This document shows positions 56,798 through 64,000 of a stretch of 64,000 bases of DNA, in pieces. The first letter of the stretch is position 1, and each line of letters begins with the position of its first letter. This DNA comes from Tranzscheliella williamsii. Taxonomy: Eukaryota; Basidiomycota; Ustilaginomycetes; Ustilaginales; Ustilaginaceae. Made by a program: the position numbers and the translations under genes. The stretch is from assembly GCA_023212725.1 (NCBI GenBank), contig JALBYF010000059.1, forward strand, positions 50,998 to 114,997, written 5' to 3'. The notes under the pieces are model-generated. The model was not told the origin of the DNA and did no database searches. It saw nothing but the letters and a program-made list of their open reading frames with translations.

Positions 56798-59197
56798 ATG
56801 GAAGGTCCCGCGCGGCAGCCGTGGGATTCTAACGCCAGCGAGGTCTCTTTGCCGCCGCAATCATCTACCTCTCGTCATTGCCTTGAATCTACGACCGGCG
56901 GTCGGCAGCGGAACGCCTCGTCCCATTCTACTACCAGACGTCAGCAGCGCGCCGACAGTTCCGCATCCGCAGCCTCGTCCTTATCGTCGCCCTCCTCTTC
57001 TTCATCAGCAACGTGCCTGCCCAAATTACGTCGTTCGCCCTCGTCCATACGCTTTCTCTGCAATGAGACCACGACGACACCGCAATCGCTGCCGAGCAAA
57101 CGTCCCGTGCTGCCCGCTTGTTCAATCCATCTCAACAATACTGATACCATTTCTGCAACACACATGATTTCGCCGGTCAGCGGCGTCTCCGCTACTCGAT
57201 CCGGCATGCCAACGCCATGCCCAAAAGAGGCGTATCATGAGCACATACAAGAAGAGGGACACTCTGCCCACGCCTCTCTCTTCTCCTTTGCCTCTTCGTT
57301 CCAGTCGCTTCTGGATTCGCAAGCGCCGACCTCATGCAGCCATTCTGCCTACTCGGAGCTATTGTCGGTCTCTCTGTCCGCATTTCCGCCATCGACGCTG
57401 CCCATTCCGTCGCTTCCCGACCTGGCACATCCACCGCATGCCCGGCCCAGCGCCACGCCTTCGACCGCATCCTCCTCGAAAGCGTCCTTCTCCTCCGCCT
57501 CCACCACGGCCACCACTGACTCTGCCGCCACAGACTTGCCCCACTCGGTTGGCCTGGACGCGCTCGAATTTTCGGCCGGGAAGGGCGAAGGCGACGCGCA
57601 GCGACAACACGCCTTGAGCATCCAGGCGCAGCCAGGGTGGGGTCACAAGCAGCATCTGCAGCAGGAGGTGCGGCAGAAGCTATGGGCCGGCCAGATCTTG
57701 GGCAGCCTCGGCCTCATCGCTCCCGACCGAGCCAGCAGATCCGGCTTCTCTCCACCGCCGCCGGTGAGACAAGCATCTGCGGCCAGCGGCGCTTCGGCGG
57801 TGGGGCCCGCTGCCGAGCAGACAAGCACGACCACCCTGACGAGGCGCACCGCGATCTTCTACGAGCACCTCTACGACCGTCTCTGCCCGGGCGTCTTCCC
57901 AAGGGCCTACATCTATCCGCGGCTGGGGCGCAATCTGCACGCCCAGGACCCCGCCTTCGCTGCGGTGGCGCTCGCCATCTCCCTCCTCGGCCTCATGCAG
58001 CTGTCGCTTCCGCCCGCTTTGGCGACGATGGCGTCTCCTGGCCGCATACGCAGCCGGCTGCAGCAGCCGTTCGTCATGCCGGCGCCGCTCCCGGGCCCCG
58101 CACCCGCGGCCGCCGACCGGGTCGACCGGCAAGGGCGTGTGCGCATCATCGAGCAGATCCTGCACCTCCGGGCCACCGCGGGCGGCGGCGCAGCGTTCGG
58201 CGGTCGGCCGGATATCGACGCGGTGATGGTGAGCTTCTTCCTCTCGCTCGCGCTTTTCCAGCTCGGCTCGCAGTGCGGCGAAGACGACGGGGAACCGCAG
58301 GGTGCGGAAGATTGGCAGGAGGCGGCCTTCTTCCGCTTCTGCGAGGCGGTGGCGTTGGCCAAGATCGCGGGGCTGGACCGGGACGGGGCGGCAGCATTGA
58401 GTCACGAGGCGGCCGGCGGCGCCCTAGGCGGCGGGGACGAGGGAAGGCGGATGGTGGAGGCCTGGGCGTTGCTAGTGCGGGCGGAGGGGTGGTGGGCGGC
58501 GCGGAAGCCTGGCTACATGTGCCAGCTGGGGGGCGCGGCCGGAGGCGGGGGACGGAAGCGGGCTGCGGAGGAAGGGCAGGATGAGGATCGGGGGAAGCGG
58601 CGGAGGGGGTCGAGCGCGCTGGAGGCGGTGTGTGGGGCGCTGCTAGACGAGTTCGGCGACGTCGTGCGGTGCGTGGCGGGGGCGTGCGACAGCGAGTGCG
58701 CGCTGACGCGGGAGCGCGCGGCGCAGGTGCACGATGCGCTCGCTGCGGGCGAGGACGCGCGCACACCGCCTGACGCGCTCGCCACCCAGCTCCTCCGTTG
58801 CCGCCTCTGGCGCGCATGCGACCGACACGGTCTCCTCACCCCTGACTACCCAGGCCCCCTCGCGCCCGACCAGCCCGTCCACATCGCCCTCGACACCCTC
58901 GACCTCCTCGACGACCTAGCCCCCCTCCACCCCCCACCACCCCACATCCCCACCGCCCTCCGCGAAATCCTCCACAGCATCGCAGACCTCGCCGGCGGCC
59001 CCTATGCCCACCTCCCCTTCGCCTTCGAGCACGACGACGCCGAGTCGACCGCCTCCCCGTTTCCCCCCCATACCCAGACGTCTGCTCTCTCGCCACACAG
59101 CGCAAACAGTCCCCGCCGCGCCTCGACCACCATCCGGCAGGCAGCGCTGGCGGTTATCGACGATCTCGGCCGCTTCCTCGCCCAGTTCACCAGCTGA
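56798..59197 (+). CDS. Fungal transcription-factor-like protein without a visible zinc cluster
   Basis: From the first ATG at 56798 the protein is 799 residues. The first 270 are Ser/Thr/Pro-rich. A conserved-looking helical region follows: FYEHLYDRLCPGVFPRAYIY, DPAFAAVALAISLLGLMQL, DAVMVSFFLSLALFQLGSQC, RFCEAVALAKIAGLDRD and WALLVRAEGWWAARKPGYMC. Its pattern (helices, cysteines, the WALL..EGWWA block) resembles the fungal-specific middle domain of Zn2Cys6 regulators, but no CxxC-x6-C cluster is present anywhere. A low-complexity GGGGRKRAAEEG segment and a Pro-rich C-terminus follow. The role as a regulator is inferred only. Confidence 0.5.
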   Translation: MEGPARQPWDSNASEVSLPPQSSTSRHCLESTTGGRQRNASSHSTTRRQQRADSSASAASSLSSPSSSSSATCLPKLRRSPSSIRFLCNETTTTPQSLPSKRPVLPACSIHLNNTDTISATHMISPVSGVSATRSGMPTPCPKEAYHEHIQEEGHSAHASLFSFASSFQSLLDSQAPTSCSHSAYSELLSVSLSAFPPSTLPIPSLPDLAHPPHARPSATPSTASSSKASFSSASTTATTDSAATDLPHSVGLDALEFSAGKGEGDAQRQHALSIQAQPGWGHKQHLQQEVRQKLWAGQILGSLGLIAPDRASRSGFSPPPPVRQASAASGASAVGPAAEQTSTTTLTRRTAIFYEHLYDRLCPGVFPRAYIYPRLGRNLHAQDPAFAAVALAISLLGLMQLSLPPALATMASPGRIRSRLQQPFVMPAPLPGPAPAAADRVDRQGRVRIIEQILHLRATAGGGAAFGGRPDIDAVMVSFFLSLALFQLGSQCGEDDGEPQGAEDWQEAAFFRFCEAVALAKIAGLDRDGAAALSHEAAGGALGGGDEGRRMVEAWALLVRAEGWWAARKPGYMCQLGGAAGGGGRKRAAEEGQDEDRGKRRRGSSALEAVCGALLDEFGDVVRCVAGACDSECALTRERAAQVHDALAAGEDARTPPDALATQLLRCRLWRACDRHGLLTPDYPGPLAPDQPVHIALDTLDLLDDLAPLHPPPPHIPTALREILHSIADLAGGPYAHLPFAFEHDDAESTASPFPPHTQTSALSPHSANSPRRASTTIRQAALAVIDDLGRFLAQFTS

Positions 59198-59340
59198 GAG
59201 CTGCACAAACGCGGTCTGCTCCGTTGCGATACCCTTTCGATGCACTTTGTATTTTATGCCATGGTAAGGCTCGATGAGCGGGTGTATTACAACGCGGTGG
59301 GCGTGTGGTCGTGCGATGCGAGCGTGTGCAAGGGGCGAGG

Positions 59341-60026
59341 TCAGACCTGGCGGCGGGAGTCGTTGCCGATGGAGGGGTGTCGAGGAGTGGCGGTGAGGTC
59401 GGCAGAGGGGTCTTTGCCGAGGAGGGCGTCTTCGAGGCGCTGGTCGTCGTGGAGGTGGCTGTCCAGGGCGGAGTGGATGCGGGCGTTGAATGCGGAGCGG
59501 TCTTTCGAGGCGCGCTCGTCGGCGCGGGTCTGCTGCCACGTGGTGGGGGGGCGGCCGGGTGTGGTGGTTACGGTGGCGTGCTGCAGCGGGCCGGATGCTG
59601 GCGGCGACGGTCCCGCGGCCTGCTGGCCGTAGTACAGCGAGCCGGCCAGCGCCGCCAGCACCGTTACGCCCTGCAGGCCCACGCGCCACCGCAGCGCCCG
59701 GTTGAACTGCTCCCGGTTGCCCGTCCGCAGATGGTTCGACGCCACGATCAACGCCCCACACGTCAGCAAACACCCTGCGAGCCCACCCGAAATCAACCCA
59801 GTCAGTCGCCTGCTCAGTAACCCCCTCTCGTGCAGCACCACTTACCAATCGGCACCAGCGGCTGCTCCTTCATCTTGCGGAAGAACTTGTCCCGCGACGC
59901 CTCGGGCAGCGCACTGCCTTGCAGCAGCCCCTCCCCCCCATCACCCACCAATGGCGACGTGGCCTGCTGCGGATCGCCAGGCTGTTGCAGCTCCTGCGCC
60001 AGCTCCGCGCTGGGCATCCCCGACAT
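59341..60026 (-). CDS. RCF1: Respiratory supercomplex factor RCF1-like, HIG1 domain (two exons)
   Basis: Exons 60026-59846 and 59774-59341 flank a 71-nt intron (GTAAGT...CGCAG). Splicing gives 204 residues and restores the HIG1 block KEQPLVPIG + CLLTCGALIVASN and RTGNREQFNRALRWRVG, followed by a second hydrophobic segment VTVLAALAGSLYY. HIG1/Rcf1 proteins are inner-mitochondrial-membrane factors that associate with complexes III and IV. The C-terminal part is hydrophilic with a KDPSADL region. The uninterrupted ORF that ignores the intron begins with a nonsense leader and is rejected. It is convergent with the preceding gene. Confidence 0.9.
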
Positions 60027-60513
60027 GTCGATAGGTATCCTTCGCTCGCTTCTTCGTTACGAAGTCCGTGTTTCTTCGGGGTACCGACGCGTCTGTTGGA
60101 TCTGGCGATGCTTCCCTCTGATCAGTAAGCTCCAGCGATGCGAGTCACAGTGGTGGGCGGGAGACGGTGAGGCCGGAGAAACGGCTGACCAAGCCTTCCT
60201 AACGGTTCCGGAAGTCGGCAGGTTTGGCGTGTCAAAAAGTGGCCACTCGCAGCACACAAGGTGGAGGTCGATCGGCCGATCTTCTCAGCGCAGATCGGGC
60301 ATGTCGCTGTCCCCCCGATGAGCGCACAGTCTCGCGCGGTGTGCGGAAAGTAGAGGGCAGAGCAGAGGCCACGGCTTGTATTACAGATGCTAGCAACGGG
60401 AGGGGTGTGGAAGAGGCCTGCACGATCTAGGGCAACAGGGCGGGAAACGGGTAGAAGGAGGAGGCGTCCAGAAGGAAAGAGGATGGCACAGAGAGGCCGG
60501 CGGTAGGCGGTGC
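60027..60513. other. Intergenic region
   Basis: This holds the upstream region of RCF1 and the 3' flank of the AAAP transporter. No other feature is seen. Confidence 0.4.
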
Positions 60514-62025
60514 TTATGCGATCGGCTCGCAGGAGAAGGAGCTCCTGACGCTGCCGTCGTCGTACTGGTCCATGATGTCCTTGACAGCAGCGTAGAAGCC
60601 GCAGCCGAGGATAAGCATGCCGAGTAGGAAGACGCTTGCGTTAATGACGCTAAGGATGATGTTCTTTCGAGTCTCGTTCCACTTGCCTTCCTTGAGCAGG
60701 AGGAACCACATCATGGCAGGGAGGTAGAAAGTGAATCCAGAGATGAAGAGCGCAGACATAATGCCGAGCAGGTCAGAGAAGAACGGAATGGCCTCGGCGA
60801 TGACCCAGGCGATGACGGTGATGAAGGCCACCAGCGCGAGCCACGTCGCCCAACCCATGGGGGTGTTGACGTATCGGACGATGGAGTTCTTGAAGATACG
60901 ACCGTGGACGTAGCGCGCGACGACGGTGGTGTTGATCGAGCCAGAGATAAAGATGACCGGCAAGGCAACGCCAAAGGCAACCTTGGACAGAACGCCACCA
61001 GCGGAAAGGAGGGCGGGAGACGCGACATCCACACCGACAAAGGCGTAAATCAGCGCTCCAGTGACGGTGTAGATAAAGATCTCGATAATACCGAGCGCCC
61101 AGATACTCTTGACAAAGTCTTTTGGCGTGTGCATCTCGTCCATGAAAGAGAACTGGCAAACGGCAAAGGAGTAGGCAAAGACAATGTTGGTGAGCGCGAT
61201 CCACGCATCGGCAAACGTCGTGCCCTCTTTGGGCCAGGCAGACCACGGGACGGATGCGGTTCCGCCGGGGGCTTGACCCGCCCGGACGCCAGTGCCGATG
61301 ATGGTGATACCGATAGCGACGATGATGGAGACAAAGTCGATATAGCCGAGAACAGCCACCTCGGAGAAGGAAGGCGGCACAGCGACAATAAAGAGGATGA
61401 TGGCAGAAATGACACCAAAGACCAACGAGCAGAGGGCGTTGTTGCTCAGGTTGAGGAAGGCAATGCTACCGGTGAGGCAGTGCGAGCCGACCAAGAGGGT
61501 CAGCTGCAATGCAAACATGGCGCCCACCAATTCGTAACCAAAGCGGCCCATCATCAGATAGCCGGCATCGGCGTAGTGGGATACTTGAGGAAACTTGAGC
61601 TTGACCTGACCAACAATGTAACTGGTGTAAATGGCGATGATACCAACGCCGACGCAGACGATAACGCCGGCAACCATGCCGAGGGTGGCAAAGGCGCTGG
61701 GGATCGAAAGAGCACCGAGCGCGATGGCCTCGACAATCAGACAAACGGTAAGCTTTTGCCACCCGAGACGATGGAATTTGTGGTCGCCTTCCGAGCGCTT
61801 CTGCTGCTCATACATGTAATCCTCCTCGCTGCTGTACTGTTCCTTCTTCTCGCCAAACATGGTCTGCTCGACGGGCTCGACAGCCGAGACCTTGGCGGTG
61901 TCATCGCCGAGCTTGATGGAATCAGGCCGATGCCCCTCGGCATCGACAGTGTGACTGGGCGAGGAGGACCCAGTCGAGCGCTCGGCGGGGCTCACGCCGG
62001 AAGGATGGCCGGGTGTCGAGGCCAT
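60514..62025 (-). CDS. AAAP-family amino-acid transporter (Neurospora MTR-like)
   Basis: This 503-residue plasma-membrane transporter has an 85-residue hydrophilic N-terminus and about 11 membrane segments. The first, LTVCLIVEAIALGALSIPSAF, carries the family's GALSIP motif. ALTNIVFAYSFAVCQFSFMDEM and the following MHTPKDFVKS are typical of fungal neutral/aromatic amino-acid permeases such as MTR. Later blocks include GALIYAFVGVDVASPALLS and GFTFYLPAMMWFLLLKEGKW. It is a single exon with ATG at 62025. The presence of PAL in the same window fits use of aromatic amino acids, but 55 kb separate them. Confidence 0.9.
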   Translation of the reverse strand: MASTPGHPSGVSPAERSTGSSSPSHTVDAEGHRPDSIKLGDDTAKVSAVEPVEQTMFGEKKEQYSSEEDYMYEQQKRSEGDHKFHRLGWQKLTVCLIVEAIALGALSIPSAFATLGMVAGVIVCVGVGIIAIYTSYIVGQVKLKFPQVSHYADAGYLMMGRFGYELVGAMFALQLTLLVGSHCLTGSIAFLNLSNNALCSLVFGVISAIILFIVAVPPSFSEVAVLGYIDFVSIIVAIGITIIGTGVRAGQAPGGTASVPWSAWPKEGTTFADAWIALTNIVFAYSFAVCQFSFMDEMHTPKDFVKSIWALGIIEIFIYTVTGALIYAFVGVDVASPALLSAGGVLSKVAFGVALPVIFISGSINTTVVARYVHGRIFKNSIVRYVNTPMGWATWLALVAFITVIAWVIAEAIPFFSDLLGIMSALFISGFTFYLPAMMWFLLLKEGKWNETRKNIILSVINASVFLLGMLILGCGFYAAVKDIMDQYDDGSVRSSFSCEPIA

Positions 62026-63923
62026 CTTGTGTAATGCCGCTGGCTAGTGAGAATGCGCGCCCGCAAGCCAAGTGTCTACGCTTCTACAAAAGAGATGTCC
62101 AAATCTGAATATCCAGTCTAGACGGTGTGGAAGATCGGTTGCGAAATACTGTCAGGCAATACTGGTTGGGCAGAAGTGAGGGATGAAGAAAGGTGATTAG
62201 GTGTGGTAGAAGAGTGGGGAAAGAGGGGAAGATCCTTATCGTGACGAGGGTTAGGGTGGGTTGAGGCAAGGGGACGGGGCGGGTGAGTTGGCTAGGTCAC
62301 AAGGGGCGGCAGGCAGCAAGCAAGCAATTTTGTTACGCAGCGATGAAAGAATCGTGCGGTACGACACATGTCTTAAGAATCACACACAGGGCATCTTCAG
62401 CCAAGTGCCATGCTATTCGTGGAGCCAAGCGAGCTGGGAATCCAAGCGAACCCCACCATGAGCCATGCAGTTCGCTGGTGCACAGTTGTAGCGAGTGGCA
62501 GCGGTGCCATTCGACATGGGCAAGGTAGGCGTCAACTGTCATTCCCAAGTCGAGCGGCGATTGAACAGCCTAAAGAAAAACGAGCGAACGCATAGCGTTT
62601 CATTTCCTAGCGCGCCTCAAAGAGATAACCGCATGGAGAGAGACACCTTTGTCCGACACTTGCAACAGCTTGGGCTTCATCTGCTGCCGTTATTGACGTG
62701 AAGCGCTGCTTCTCTCCCACCTCTTATCGGTATCTGTCTCGCAGCCAATCGCCGCTGAACGCTTGATGTATGAAGTGATGAAGCTGAGCCTATCTGGGCG
62801 GTCAGTGTGCAGTGCGGTAAGCACTTCATCTGGCTAAATTGGCTGCGCTACCGGGGTCATGAGACGTGGCATCGACTTGTCTTCCGAGCGAATCCCTGAC
62901 CGTCTTTCCTCAGGAGGCGTGCCCGAACCAGCTCCGCGGATGCATTCAAGGGAGCCACGCAGCAATGCCAACCCAATCAAAACCCATCCAGCGAGACAGA
63001 CCAAGGCAAAATGCATGGCGCTGTCTTGAAGGTCAAATGGTAATGGTAATGTGTAAACACGCTTCGTTCTGCGCTCTGATTGGCAGCTATGCGCATGTAC
63101 ATACAAACTAGAGAATCGCTTGATGCAGCTCTGATGCGGCAGAGGCCGGCGTCGACCAGAAAGAAGCTAAGTGTGACGTTGGCGCATGAACATCAATTTC
63201 GAAAGGTTCGAATTCAGACGAATCGGCGGCAATTCGAAGTAACGGCGGCAGAGTGATCTCATTGGTCGCTCGCTAAAATTCCGAGCCAAACCTTCGGATC
63301 TCTGCGACGGGCTTCAGCAAGCTCAGTCTTCTTATCAGCATTGCCAGCAGCTTGCTCCATCTTTCTAAGAAGTCACGGAGAGTTGCCACTCTCGGTAACT
63401 CCATCGCAAACGGCTTCTCGTGGCGATAGAGTCAGTAGAGATCGTCACGCAGCCAAGATGCAGGTAGTGCATTATGGCACGGAGAATTTTCTCCAACGTG
63501 TTTAGTCGCCGCCAAAACCGGCAGCGCGCGTCAGCTGATTGTCCCAAAAAAAAGCGTTGAAATGGCAGAAAGTCGATCAAAAAGCCGTGAAAAGAATTCA
63601 CATTTGGAAATCAGCGGTGGCTCTTTCCGTCTGCTCAACGAAGAAGCTTACTTGCAATCTGTTGGCCTGCATGTTGTGAAGAGGATCTTTCCGCTTCTGC
63701 CCTTTCCTGCACCAACGCTGCTAAAAGAAGGCTTCGGGCGTAGCGGTCGCGCAACCTGTGTCTGCCGCACCTTTCCGGCTTGGTTGCGTGGGCAAGGCAG
63801 AAAGAGCGTATTCCTCCACTGCAAACAAGTGCCAGAGGAAAACAACTTGGAGAGGAACATAGCGACACAGGTAGCCGTAATCATGGCGAGAAAGCTTGGA
63901 GACCTACCGGGACCAAAAAAATC
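62026..63923. other. Intergenic region up to tRNA-Lys
   Basis: These 1.9 kb have no gene I can support on either strand. A run of As at 63914-63920 is the Pol III terminator of the - strand tRNA. Confidence 0.4.
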
Positions 63924-64000
63924 CTCCCAACGTGGGGCTCGAACCCACGACATTCAGATGACCCGAGACAAGCTCGGAAACCCTTGCAATTAAGAGTCTG
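63924..64000 (-). tRNA. tRNA-Lys (anticodon CUU), 3' portion with 31-nt intron, cut by window end
   Basis: On the - strand the anticodon loop CTCTTA (anticodon 63994-63992) is followed by a 31-nt intron (63990-63960) between positions 37 and 38. Then come the anticodon-stem strand TCTGA, the T arm GTGGG-TTCGAGC-CCCAC, the acceptor strand GTTGGGA and discriminator G. The B box GGTTCGAGCCC is canonical. The 5' half lies beyond the window and should begin TCCCAAC. Confidence 0.8.

Noticed and set aside
58916..59848. 310-residue - strand ORF through the RCF1 intron
   Set aside because: It reads the intron and is antisense to the preceding gene; the HIG1 protein needs the spliced frame.
1..64000. 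CRISPR arrays, phage or bacterial operon features
   Set aside because: Spliceosomal introns, Pol III tRNA genes with introns and eukaryote-specific families (UBR1, ICE2, NOP16) show nuclear fungal DNA; no direct-repeat/spacer array is seen.

Overview
The window is fungal nuclear DNA, GC-rich, and reads as a basidiomycete. The low intron density, including an uninterrupted 6.5 kb UBR1 ORF, short 60-95 nt GT-AG introns and Zn2Cys6-type regulators suggest Ustilaginomycotina (a smut or smut-like yeast). That placement is an inference from gene content and style, not a database match. Most genes are housekeeping genes on both strands, in divergent or convergent pairs.

Left third (0.5-26 kb), dense and conserved. 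In order: a stand-alone hydantoinase B / 5-oxoprolinase C-terminal half; phenylalanine ammonia-lyase; a TMEM135-like membrane protein; a Zn2Cys6 transcription factor; the ER membrane protein ICE2; deoxyhypusine synthase; a secreted, probably GPI-anchored alpha/beta hydrolase; an ERD1-like EXS protein; Hikeshi/OPI10 and NOP16 as a divergent pair; then MoaC and MoaA of molybdenum cofactor synthesis, followed by a UapA/UapC-type purine permease. The purine permease and the Moco genes lie next to each other; xanthine dehydrogenase is a Moco enzyme, so the proximity is suggestive only.

Middle (27-48 kb): an APC-family amino-acid transporter with a soluble tail, the N-end-rule ubiquitin ligase UBR1, a SET-domain lysine methyltransferase, a RidA/MMF1 protein with a 15-nt microexon, a secreted aspartic protease, an intron-containing tRNA-Gly(GCC) and an MFS sugar/quinate-type transporter.

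Right part: 47.8-53.6 kb is gene-poor. It holds a ~190-bp nested inverted repeat (MITE-like), an HNH-domain gene and a frameshifted gene-like remnant, and looks like an accessory island. Beyond it are a mercaptopyruvate sulfurtransferase, a transcription-factor-like protein without a visible zinc cluster, an RCF1/HIG1 protein, an AAAP amino-acid transporter and, cut by the window end, an intron-containing tRNA-Lys(CUU).

The most interesting observation is the MoaA-MoaC junction. MoaA ends in its Gly-Gly tail and a single TGA. MoaC follows in the same frame with no other stop, has no in-frame ATG for about 130 codons, and is preceded by an Arg-rich mitochondrial-presequence-like stretch. This resembles the bicistronic/fusion MOCS1 locus of animals.
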